Below, piece by piece: positions 51,193 through 58,667 of a DNA stretch of 60,318 nt. The DNA lies in NCBI GenBank assembly GCA_021795395.1, contig JAJYPN010000016.1:1-60318 (forward strand). The letters are read 5' to 3'. The stretch comes from Pseudomonadota bacterium (lineage in GTDB: Bacteria > Pseudomonadota > Gammaproteobacteria > Burkholderiales > Sulfuriferulaceae). Position numbers and translations under genes: made by a program. The notes beneath the pieces were generated by a model. It ran no database searches. It saw nothing but the letters and a program-made list of their open reading frames with translations, and was not told where the DNA came from. Each line of letters opens with the position of its first letter. Position 1 is the stretch's first letter.

Positions 51193-51798
51193 TCAGGGCC
51201 GTTCGCCATGGATGATTTCCACCAGTTTGACCGCTTGCTGTTCCATTTCTATTACCAGCGTATCGACCCGGGTACGGAAAAACCGGTAAAAAATCAAACT
51301 CGGTATCGCAACGATCAGGCCGAATGCCGTATTGTATAAAGCGACCGATATACCGTGGGCGAGGATCGCCGGGTTGCCGCCGGAAGGCGTTTGCGCGCCG
51401 AATATTTCCACCATGCCGATGACCGTTCCGAGCAAACCCAACAAAGGCGCTACCGATGCGATGGTGCCGAGCGCAGTGAGAAACCGTTCGAGTTCGTGAA
51501 CGGTGGCGCGGCCGGCTTCTTCGATGGCTTCTTTCATGATTTCCCGCGAGCTTTTTGCGTTGCGCAATCCTGCTGCAAAAATGCGGCCCAAGGGAGAGCT
51601 GTGCGCCAGCAAATCGATCATTTCATTATTCGCTCCCTGTTGCCGATAGGCCTGCACTGTTTTTTCCAGCAAACCGCGAGGTGCGATTTCAGTAGTCCTG
51701 AGCGAAATGAACCGCTCGATAATAATTGCAACGGATAACACAGAGGCCAGGATGAGCGGCCAAATTGGCCAACCGGCCGCTTCAATAATCGCTAACAC
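51193..51798 (-). CDS. exbB: ExbB/TolQ/MotA-type proton channel protein
   Basis: A 201-residue protein with three membrane helices: residues 8-26, about 110-130 (FLTALGTIASVAPLLGLLGT) and about 150-175. The GTV(I/M)GM segment after the second helix is the family mark. It forms the motor with ExbD, using the proton gradient. First gene of the minus-strand block reaching rlmD. The 232 bases upstream hold no gene but a long imperfect hairpin at 51953-51983. Confidence 0.92.
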   Translation of the reverse strand: MLAIIEAAGWPIWPLILASVLSVAIIIERFISLRTTEIAPRGLLEKTVQAYRQQGANNEMIDLLAHSSPLGRIFAAGLRNAKSSREIMKEAIEEAGRATVHELERFLTALGTIASVAPLLGLLGTVIGMVEIFGAQTPSGGNPAILAHGISVALYNTAFGLIVAIPSLIFYRFFRTRVDTLVIEMEQQAVKLVEIIHGERP

Positions 51799-51952
51799 GC
51801 ATAGACTCCATCAGATTAAAAACGTGCATCACTTTAGCGTGAGAATACGATTTCGGCAAGCGCGATTTGGGAACGGGTATAAGCACGCCTTATCCTGGCG
51901 TAAATTATCGCTGACTGGCGCGATCCTATGTAACCGGAGAGATCTGGCAAGG

Positions 51953-51983
51953 CGAGGACAGTCGCGGGTGCAGACCGTCCTCG
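51953..51983. repeat. Imperfect hairpin in the exbB upstream region
   Basis: CGAGGACAGTC (51953-51963) pairs with GACCGTCCTCG (51973-51983) with one A-C mismatch and a nine-base loop. No T-run follows on either strand. It lies between exbB (starting at 51798, minus) and the 24-residue peptide gene ending at 52031 (minus). It may be an operator or part of a transcript end; undetermined. Confidence 0.45.
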
Positions 51984-52030
51984 TTTGGACTGTAGCCTTA
52001 TATCGAAGCGGCGTGACACATAAGCGTGAC

Positions 52031-52105
52031 TTAATGATAAAACAAGGCGAAAAGTATGATTATAGGGAGCGGAACACCCAATAGGAACAATAGAATCGCA
52101 GGCAT
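52031..52105 (-). CDS. 24-residue hydrophobic peptide
   Basis: ATG at 52105 is preceded by CGGAGA at proper spacing and opens a 24-codon frame, MPAILLFLLGVPLPIIILFA then LFYH and a stop. It is nearly all aliphatic with two Pro in the middle, so it should span the membrane as one helix or a hairpin. The well-placed ribosome site and clean stop make it a credible small protein. It follows the membrane-protein gene by 46 bases on the same strand. Function unknown. Confidence 0.6.
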   Translation of the reverse strand: MPAILLFLLGVPLPIIILFALFYH

Positions 52106-52151
52106 GATAATCTCCGGTGGTAATGAAAATGGGCTGGTTTGTTTGGGCTGA

Positions 52152-53057
52152 TTAATGCACGGAAACGCTGTCGCGTTGCGCGCCGCCGAACGTGGCGGAC
52201 AGACTGGCGACAAAGGCACCCAATAATAAGGCGATGAACATCCATAGCGACGCATACGCGACGGCTTTTCTTGCGTCGTTGGCCTTTTGTTTGGCGGTAT
52301 TGATCATTACCGTATAATTCTGCATATACAAGGCATACACCTCATCTACCCAGCGACCCGCATCCGCCGGGCTGAGCCCGCTGCGTTTGGCGACCAGACG
52401 CGTCAAATAATCATGATCGTTTTGCGATAATTTACCGGCAGGCATATCGGTAATGAAAATATTGTCTACCTCACGCCGTAACAACCAGCTGTTCGGTTCG
52501 GACGAACCTGTGTCCGACCGGAACAGCATGTCGGAATAATACTCGACAGGGTTTGCTTTGGCACCCCACCCTTTGAGCATCTTGCCGGAAGTACCCTTCA
52601 TGGCGGCCGTAGCCGCCGTGGCACCTGCCTTGACCGTATTGCTCAATATCGCATCGCCGACACTGGACACGATCAATGCGCTCATCAGTGCTGCAACCGC
52701 CCATGACAGCAAACCATGCGCGGTATCGCGGAAATATACTTCATCGGTATGAACATTTGTCCATTTGACCCGCAAACGCCCCGCCAGATACCCTCCGAGC
52801 GCGGAAGACACCAATTGCATGAACGCCAGCCATGCGATGGTGGATGTACCGATAGCACTGGAGCTGGTATACGACCACGGCGAGACGGAAGACAAGCCTA
52901 ATCCGACGCCGAGTATCAGCAGGATCAACGCCAGCGCAGCCGCGGCAACTGCGCCGGCAAATACGGCACTCCAGGTCACTCCCGAAGTGCTTGCATCATC
53001 CCGGGCGGTTATGCCGAGATTGGGATATACATTGGTTCCGCCAGTTTCTGTTTGCAT
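52152..53057 (-). CDS. Membrane protein of unknown function
   Basis: A 301-residue protein with hydrophobic segments at about residues 28-55, 75-92, 110-132 and 267-287. The first is Ala/Gly/Leu-rich (AVFAGAVAAAALALILLILG). The large middle part between helices 3 and 4 is soluble and charged (residues 150-255). GGAG six bases before the ATG at 53057 favours it over the ATG four codons upstream. I do not recognise a named family, though similar proteins occur next to stress genes in proteobacteria. It lies between the hemerythrin gene and the 24-residue peptide gene, all on minus. Confidence 0.75.
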   Translation of the reverse strand: MQTETGGTNVYPNLGITARDDASTSGVTWSAVFAGAVAAAALALILLILGVGLGLSSVSPWSYTSSSAIGTSTIAWLAFMQLVSSALGGYLAGRLRVKWTNVHTDEVYFRDTAHGLLSWAVAALMSALIVSSVGDAILSNTVKAGATAATAAMKGTSGKMLKGWGAKANPVEYYSDMLFRSDTGSSEPNSWLLRREVDNIFITDMPAGKLSQNDHDYLTRLVAKRSGLSPADAGRWVDEVYALYMQNYTVMINTAKQKANDARKAVAYASLWMFIALLLGAFVASLSATFGGAQRDSVSVH

Positions 53058-53127
53058 GTCATTCTCCATTTTATAAGCGTTATCCGTACGAATTTCAGTA
53101 TTCGGGTTGGAAATGGTTTTATGTTTT

Positions 53128-53595
53128 TTATATGGTGCCCACTTGCATGGATGCCGCTTCTTCCTTGCGGGCGCTCATTTCCTGGCCCATCGAGATCAGG
53201 TCGAGATTGGCCTTGCGCACCTTGGGAAACATTTCGCCTTCTTCTTCCCGGACATGATGTTCTACTTGTTCGGACATCACTTTGAGTTTGGCATCGTATA
53301 AATCATCACCGGGTTCCATATTTTCAACCTGAGCAATCAGTTCCTTGACGCTTGCATGCTCGACCAGCGATTCATCCATCAAATCGTCGTCTTTGATCGC
53401 TCGACGTACGGCAGGATAAAAAATTTCCTCTTCCAGCATGGCGTGCAAGGTCAACGAACGGCAAATCTGCGTTGCCAGTTTTTTTTTGCCGACGACAGAC
53501 CGTTTCGTCAAGCCTTCGTATTCCTTGAACATGGCTTTCACTTCGGCATGGTCTTTCGTCAATATGGTAATTGCGTCGATTTCGTTGTTTTTCAT
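53128..53595 (-). CDS. Hemerythrin HHE-domain protein
   Basis: A 155-residue cytoplasmic protein of the hemerythrin/HHE type. Likely di-iron ligands are His16 (TKDHAEVK), His51 and Glu55 (LHAMLEEEIFY), His80 (LVEHASV), and His113-His114 with Glu118 (VEHHVREEE). Such proteins bind O2 or nitric oxide, or buffer iron. It is divergent from the sulfide:quinone-oxidoreductase-like gene, sharing a 225-base intergenic region, so both may be controlled together. AGGA precedes the ATG. Confidence 0.92.
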   Translation of the reverse strand: MKNNEIDAITILTKDHAEVKAMFKEYEGLTKRSVVGKKKLATQICRSLTLHAMLEEEIFYPAVRRAIKDDDLMDESLVEHASVKELIAQVENMEPGDDLYDAKLKVMSEQVEHHVREEEGEMFPKVRKANLDLISMGQEMSARKEEAASMQVGTI

Positions 53596-53820
53596 AATGG
53601 ATCCTTCGCGGTGAATGGTAAGGATATATTGACGGCAAATCCGTGCGCGTGTATGTGCGTTAAGTTACATTGAGGCGATAGGGAGATAGCGTGCGGAGGT
53701 TAGTTACCGTACTGAATTCGTTAGGAATTTCTCATAAGATAAAATAATGAACTGTTTCGCGTCTAGCGAAGTCATATTTTGGCAACGCTTGTTTCTTCAT
53801 GAATTCTTCAGGAGATCGCT
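53596..53820. promoter_or_regulatory. Divergent promoter region of the sulfur module
   Basis: This 225-base AT-rich gap separates the hemerythrin gene (minus) from the SQR-like gene (plus). An AT-rich stretch with -10-like ATAAAATAAT lies near 53739-53748, and AGGAGAT precedes the plus-strand ATG. No gene is seen here. I cannot define a -35 with confidence. Confidence 0.35.
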
Positions 53821-55107
53821 ATGAACAAACCTCATGTTTTGGTATTGGGCGGAAATTTCGCCGGCTTGAGCAGCGCCCAGGAAATACGTCGTTATTGCGG
53901 TGACGCGGTAAAAATCACCGTGATGGATCGTAAGAATTATTTATTGTTTATCCCCAATATTCCGGCTGAAGTCTTCGAAGGCCGCGACCCTGCCGTGACC
54001 CTGACCATGCCTCTGCATGAAACGCTGGCCAGCGATCAAATCGATTTTATTCAAGGGCAGGTCGAAGCGATCGATGTCGATAGCAAGCGGGTGGATTTCG
54101 TGCCGACCGAACGGCCGGGCGCTGCAACGACCTCGTTGCGTTACGATTATCTGGTCGTTGCCCTGGGTAATCGCCTGGCTTTCGACAAGATCGAAGGGTT
54201 CGCGGAACATGGCCATACGATCACCGATATTTATTACGGTAACGAGCTTCGTCATTATTTGCATAACGACTATAAAGGCGGTCCGGTCGTTATAGGTTCT
54301 GCCTTGTTCCATCAGGGCGATGGCACGCAGAACATCAAGCTGTATGGCGACCATCCGTTTCCAAGAGCCGAAGCGGCCTGCGAAGGGCCGCCGGTCGAAG
54401 TTATGCTGTCCCTGGCCACCTGGATGAAAAAACATGGCAAAGGAGGTCCCAATAAAATTACGGTGACGACACCTGCCGCGCTGATCGCAGAAGATGCCGG
54501 TGAAGAAGTGGTTAATCAATTGCTCACGATCGCTTCAGGAATGGGTTTCAATTACGTCAATAAAACCGGTGATATCAAGCGTGTTACCGCTGACGGCGTT
54601 GAATTCGTCAACGGACAGAATGTGGCTGCGGAACTGAAAATCCTCTTTCCCAACTGGGCGGCACATGACTTTTTGAAAGGCTTGCCGATTTCCGATAGCG
54701 AAGGTTTCATTATCACCGATACGCTCATGCGTAATCCCAAATATCCCGAGGTTTTCGCGGCAGGCGATGCAGCCGCCATCACGGTGCCGAAACTGGGCGC
54801 CATCGGACATCAGCAATGTACGATAGTCGGCCGCCAGATCGCCAAGGATCTCGGACATATGGGCGCGGAAGAAGCCGATCAGGAGCTGGAACCGGTGACC
54901 TACTGCATCGGCGATATGGGCGGCGGCCAGGCATTTTATATCCGTTCCAATTCCTGGTTCGGCGGCGATGAACAAGTCCTTAAAATGGGTCATGCGCAAT
55001 TTCTGCTCAAGATGCAATACAAAAATCTCTTTTTCCGCAACAAAGGCAAGATGCCGGATTGGGGCCTGAAATTTTCGCAACTGGTCGGCGAAAAACTGTT
55101 TGCCTGA
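53821..55107 (+). CDS. Sulfide:quinone oxidoreductase-like flavoprotein
   Basis: A 428-residue FAD enzyme of the SQR/flavocytochrome c sulfide dehydrogenase/NDH-2 family. The FAD site is VLVLGGNFAGLSSA (residues 7-20) and VFAAGDAAAI (311-320). Cys187 in EAACEGPPVEVM and Cys362 in TYCIGDMGGGQ match the two active-site Cys of SQR (160 and 356 in Acidithiobacillus); the third (128) has no clear match. There is no signal peptide, so it should sit on the cytoplasmic face. It leads a plus-strand run with a DUF1641 protein and sulfur oxygenase reductase. Likely job: oxidise sulfide or polysulfide and reduce quinone. Confidence 0.85.
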   Translation: MNKPHVLVLGGNFAGLSSAQEIRRYCGDAVKITVMDRKNYLLFIPNIPAEVFEGRDPAVTLTMPLHETLASDQIDFIQGQVEAIDVDSKRVDFVPTERPGAATTSLRYDYLVVALGNRLAFDKIEGFAEHGHTITDIYYGNELRHYLHNDYKGGPVVIGSALFHQGDGTQNIKLYGDHPFPRAEAACEGPPVEVMLSLATWMKKHGKGGPNKITVTTPAALIAEDAGEEVVNQLLTIASGMGFNYVNKTGDIKRVTADGVEFVNGQNVAAELKILFPNWAAHDFLKGLPISDSEGFIITDTLMRNPKYPEVFAAGDAAAITVPKLGAIGHQQCTIVGRQIAKDLGHMGAEEADQELEPVTYCIGDMGGGQAFYIRSNSWFGGDEQVLKMGHAQFLLKMQYKNLFFRNKGKMPDWGLKFSQLVGEKLFA

Positions 55108-55170
55108 ACATGCGTCGCCACGGCTATTTCAGTCGTGGCCATTCATTCCCATCTTGTGAGGAATACGTCT

Positions 55171-56070
55171 ATGGATACATCATCCGTGCTCAATGCTCCC
55201 AAAAATCCTTCAGTTTCTGCTTCAATTCATGATATCGATGTACGTCAACTGGAAGGCTTGAAATTTCTCGGCGAAATCGGCGCGCGCCTGGCTGAAGGCT
55301 GGCAACCGGAATTTGCTCAACCGTTGACATCCGTTGTGTATGAGGCCGGAGAACTGTACGAACGCCATGATTTGCCGGGCTTGCTCGAAGAAACTTTGAG
55401 TACGCTGGCTGTTTTACGTGAAAGCGGGCTACTCGCGGGTATCCGCAATAATGCGGTATTTATTGCCGAATCCATGCAACAGTTACAAACCATGCTGAGC
55501 TCGATATTGCAAATGCAACAGGAGTTTTCCCTGGAAACAATACGGCAGCAACTGGCAGCATTGCAAAGCGTCGTTGATAAATTCAAGGCCATAAGCGAGT
55601 TTTATGAACAGAATATGGCGGCCCGTATCACGGAAGGCATTGCCGAATTAGGTACGGTCTGGCAACAAACCGGGCTGGAAGAGGCTTTGCCCGATGTAGC
55701 CAAAACTCTGAGCGCGTTGCACCGCGACGGCACGTTCGAACGGATACGCGATGCGTCGGCATTATTGTCCGGTGTAGTGCAGAACAGTGAACTGAATGAA
55801 CTGGCCGCAGGCACAATCAAGGGATTGGAAAACGTGAGCAGTCTCGCGCAGGTGCCGTCGCTGCTCAGAATGCTGACCGAGCTCGCGCAAGCCTGGCAAC
55901 AGTCGGCAAGCGAAGTCGCCGAACCGGATGCGCCGAAAGGCGGTTTTGTCGGTATGGTCAAGCTGCTGCGCGATCCCATCGTACAGGAATTCATGCAGCG
56001 CATCATCGTAACCGCTCAGCATATGGAACATCCGGCCGCCCCCAACCGGAATGGCGCGACACATCATTGA
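55171..56070 (+). CDS. DUF1641 protein
   Basis: A 299-residue, mostly helical soluble protein. The C-terminal part GGFVGMVKLLRDPIVQEFMQ has the DUF1641 pattern (Gly-rich turn, then LLRDPxVQ). Internal repeats of about 65 residues are hinted by ETLSTLAVLRESGLLAGIRNN and KTLSALHRDGTFERIRDASA. DUF1641 proteins are commonly encoded next to SQR-like flavoproteins, and here it directly follows one. It has no Cys or His cluster suggesting catalysis, so a structural or assembly role is more likely. ATG 55171 is preceded by GAGG; the frame is open twelve codons further up without a good site. Confidence 0.82.
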   Translation: MDTSSVLNAPKNPSVSASIHDIDVRQLEGLKFLGEIGARLAEGWQPEFAQPLTSVVYEAGELYERHDLPGLLEETLSTLAVLRESGLLAGIRNNAVFIAESMQQLQTMLSSILQMQQEFSLETIRQQLAALQSVVDKFKAISEFYEQNMAARITEGIAELGTVWQQTGLEEALPDVAKTLSALHRDGTFERIRDASALLSGVVQNSELNELAAGTIKGLENVSSLAQVPSLLRMLTELAQAWQQSASEVAEPDAPKGGFVGMVKLLRDPIVQEFMQRIIVTAQHMEHPAAPNRNGATHH

Positions 56071-56146
56071 ATGCGGAGGAGAAAACAACCAGAGGCGGCC
56101 ACGGACGCCTGTCATGTATTTTTTTTAATTAACCATGGAGCTTGCT

Positions 56147-57085
56147 ATGAGTAATGAAAACCCCATCATCGCTATTAACGTAGCGAAAATCGCCAACCGG
56201 CCGGAAAGTTACGAGACCATGATGAAAGTCGGCCCGAAAGTTTGCATCACCACCGCTACCAATCCCGGATTCATGGGATTCGAGCAGCTTATCCAGACCG
56301 GTATACATCCCATGGCGGGCCGTTACGGCGGTGGGGCTGTCGATATGCGGGAAACGCTCAATCCTATCGGCATGTACCAGTACACCGTATGGAAGGATGT
56401 GCATTCGCACGAGCAGATGCACCATGACAATTTCGACACGATTTTCGAGCTTTGCCATCATTGTCTGGACATGGTGATAGAAGGGCCATGGGAGCCTTAT
56501 TACGAAATCATTAAATCCGATTTGCCCTTTCTGCATGCCATGACCGATGTTCCCGAAGTAATAGGCGACGCGTTTCAGCACAAGATCCGTATTCCCAAGA
56601 TCGCCCTGACCGGGCAGCGCACTATCGTTCTGGGTGACCATTGGGTAATGGCTGGTCATGAGCAGGCTTTCGAAAACGGCGCCATCGAAACGCTGAGCTG
56701 GATGAGGGCCAACATACCGGGCATGATCGGCTGGATGTTGCTAAAACAGTTCGGCGTATCGGCCATAGGATCGTTCCAGCTCGATCCCGAAGGCAACCTC
56801 AAGGCCACGCTGGGCGCCAATCCGCCGGCATATAATACGAATTACGGCAACGCGGTTCATGATAAGCCGCCTATTCCACCACAAACGCCGACCCAGTATT
56901 ACGTGCACATCGAATGGGAGAACAGCGATTTCGCGCATGTGGGATTAGGTTACACGATGGTGGATTACGAATTACGCCAGATTCATAATAATGGCGTGCT
57001 TGCGCATCTCGATCGCGGACCTTATTACGTGTTTCTTGCTCCCATGATGGAGCAGGGTATGTGGCGTCGAAAATTGAAGAAATAA
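56147..57085 (+). CDS. sor: Sulfur oxygenase reductase
   Basis: A 312-residue homologue of archaeal SOR (308 in Acidianus). It oxidises and disproportionates elemental sulfur with O2 to sulfite, thiosulfate and sulfide in the cytoplasm, without cofactors besides non-haem iron. Iron ligands His88, His92 and Glu116 (VWKDVHSHEQMHHDN; GPWEPYYEII) match His86, His90 and Glu114. The persulfide Cys33 (GPKVCITTA) matches Cys31, and Cys103/Cys106 (ELCHHC) match Cys101/Cys104; the offset is a constant +2. GGAG precedes ATG 56147, favoured over 56135. SOR assembles as a hollow 24-mer in known cases. Third gene after the SQR-like and DUF1641 genes. Confidence 0.95.
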   Translation: MSNENPIIAINVAKIANRPESYETMMKVGPKVCITTATNPGFMGFEQLIQTGIHPMAGRYGGGAVDMRETLNPIGMYQYTVWKDVHSHEQMHHDNFDTIFELCHHCLDMVIEGPWEPYYEIIKSDLPFLHAMTDVPEVIGDAFQHKIRIPKIALTGQRTIVLGDHWVMAGHEQAFENGAIETLSWMRANIPGMIGWMLLKQFGVSAIGSFQLDPEGNLKATLGANPPAYNTNYGNAVHDKPPIPPQTPTQYYVHIEWENSDFAHVGLGYTMVDYELRQIHNNGVLAHLDRGPYYVFLAPMMEQGMWRRKLKK

Positions 57086-57439
57086 AGGGATACGCCGCAG
57101 TGCAGCCGATATTCAGGCTGTAGCGGCGGTTGAGCCTCACTGTCAGTTCCAAAATAGTTTTTATGGCTATTTGCATTCGGAGGTTGGAATCTCACAAGCA
57201 ACCTCGTCGAAATTATGCTGTTTTGTGCAAAATAAGGTTGGCTAACTTAAAAACTTAACAAATCGTTTCATGCAGCATCTGGTTGGGAAGTCCTGTTTCA
57301 ACCGCAGCAATGTCGCGAAACCGGGCAATGGGTGTATATTGCAATGGTTAGTTGTGTGCCACAAGAAGCCATTGATTGACGGCCATGATTAAATATGCGA
57401 TCTTTAATCCTATGAAATTTTTCTACACACAAAATTCGG

Positions 57440-57521
57440 AGATTATTCGCACCATTCAAACAATGGTGGGATAGCGTTTATTTTGCAGTAGCTAAAACCC
57501 GCCCTCGAGGCGGTTTTTTTT
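57440..57521 (+). ncRNA. Candidate small RNA ending in an intrinsic terminator
   Basis: CACCATT (57450-57456) pairs perfectly with AATGGTG (57462-57468), and about 30 bases later the terminator at 57499-57521 follows. No open reading frame leads into that terminator from the left, while the sor stop is more than 400 bases away, so the terminator probably ends a separate transcript. The 5' end is unknown; I give the minimal structured part. Low confidence without expression data. Confidence 0.3.
57499..57521. terminator. Strong intrinsic terminator
   Basis: CCGCC (57499-57503) pairs with GGCGG (57509-57513) around CTCGA, followed by eight T residues; four A residues lie just before, so it may work weakly on the minus strand also. 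It is only 42 bases upstream of the fusion-protein gene that starts at 57564. Confidence 0.85.
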
Positions 57522-57563
57522 CGACTGTTTCTTGGGAATTCCCCAAGTAAACAGGAGGTATGA

Positions 57564-58439
57564 ATGAAAACGACGGCGCAAGAGCTTCAACAATTTATCG
57601 AATCTGCGGATAGTGCAATCAATCGGGAGGACTTCGACGGACTGATGAATTTTTATTCGGATGACGCGACACTGGTCATCATGCCTGGAAAAACCGTCAG
57701 CGGAAAAAATAATATCCTTAATGCGTTCATCGCTATAGCCGAGCACTTCAATCACAGCTTGGAAGTGACTCAAGGTGAAATGATTGTTATCGAGACAGGC
57801 GACACCGCGCTTGTTGTTGCAAATACGCAACTTGCAGCAAATAGAAAATCCGACTCGCCATTTTCAATGAATCGAAATGCGAATTACGTCTTCAAAAAAC
57901 TGGGTGAAGGATGGCGCTGTGTGATCGACAATTCCTACGGTGCTGAGCTGCTAACGAAAACCAATGTTCCAACTCTGCACATGGTCTGCGGGAAAATTGC
58001 ATCTGGAAAATCGACGTTGGCCCGCCAACTTTCCGACAAGCCAAAAACATTGCTTATCAGCGAAGATGACTGGTTGAGTAGGCTTTATCCAGGCGACATA
58101 AACACATTAAACGATTATGTCCGATGCGCAGCTAAACTTCGCGACATTATGAGCAATCACGTTGAACAACTCCTTCGTGCAGGAAATTCAGTCGTTCTGG
58201 ATTTTCCGGCGAATACACCAGGCACCCGCCAATGGATGCGAGATATCTTTAACAATGCCAGTGTTGCCCATTGCCTCCACTATTTGAACGTTTCGGATAA
58301 AGAGTGCAAATTGCGGTTACGTCGCCGTAATGAAGACGGTTCGCATCGATTTACGACAAGCGAAACGGAATTCGATACGATCACCCGATACTTTGTCGCT
58401 CCGTCTCTCGGTGAGGGTTTCAACGTCGTTGAGGCATGA
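57564..58439 (+). CDS. NTF2-like/P-loop kinase fusion protein
   Basis: A 291-residue two-domain protein. Residues 1-127 form an NTF2/SnoaL-like domain (INREDFDGLMNFYSDDATLV, with a YVFKKLGEGWRCVIDN end), a fold that binds small hydrophobic ligands or dimerises. Residues 135-290 form an AAA_33-type P-loop kinase: Walker A GKIASGKST at 143-151, then ISEDDWLSRLYPGD and VVLDFPANTPGTR, with a HRF...EFD lid segment. Kinases of this type phosphorylate small molecules or nucleotides, some antibiotics. The two halves are usually separate proteins. AGGAGG precedes the ATG. It stands alone between a terminator and the HipBA pair. Confidence 0.75.
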   Translation: MKTTAQELQQFIESADSAINREDFDGLMNFYSDDATLVIMPGKTVSGKNNILNAFIAIAEHFNHSLEVTQGEMIVIETGDTALVVANTQLAANRKSDSPFSMNRNANYVFKKLGEGWRCVIDNSYGAELLTKTNVPTLHMVCGKIASGKSTLARQLSDKPKTLLISEDDWLSRLYPGDINTLNDYVRCAAKLRDIMSNHVEQLLRAGNSVVLDFPANTPGTRQWMRDIFNNASVAHCLHYLNVSDKECKLRLRRRNEDGSHRFTTSETEFDTITRYFVAPSLGEGFNVVEA

Positions 58440-58448
58440 GGTATTCTG

Positions 58449-58544
58449 TCAATTTGCAGCCAGTTTCATGAAGAGGTCAACGTTAGCTATTGGTGGAATC
58501 CGGACGATCACTCCTCTTGATGTAACCGTCTGAATCTCGGCCAC
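58449..58544 (-). pseudogene. Possible gene remnant, minus strand
   Basis: A short frame from GTG 58544 to the stop at 58449 encodes VAEIQTVTSRGVIVRIPPIA followed by NVDLFMKLAAN. The alternation and the DLFxxLA end look like a real small protein tail. A stop lies just upstream in frame, and there is no ribosome site. It could be the 3' remains of a gene next to hipA, or chance. The surrounding 228-base gap holds nothing else I can support. Confidence 0.2.
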
Positions 58545-58667
58545 AACGGACTATCGACACCAGACTGATAAATGGCTGCTTTCCAGCCAATAAAAGTCAT
58601 TCAAAAATTACACAAAATTTCGGACGCGCTCGTATCAGTGGGATTTTTTCACTGGGAAGCATTTCAG

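Larger units (their letters stand above)
57086..57563. other. Gap after sor: hairpins, no gene
   Basis: No convincing coding frame in 478 bases, and the base composition turns more AT-rich than upstream. Just after sor, GCCGC/CAGCC (57094-57107) can pair with GGCTG/GCGGC (57116-57127), a bulged stem without a T-run that may end the sor transcript. Near the far end are a perfect stem (57450-57468) and a strong terminator (57499-57521), considered separately as a candidate small RNA. Confidence 0.5.
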
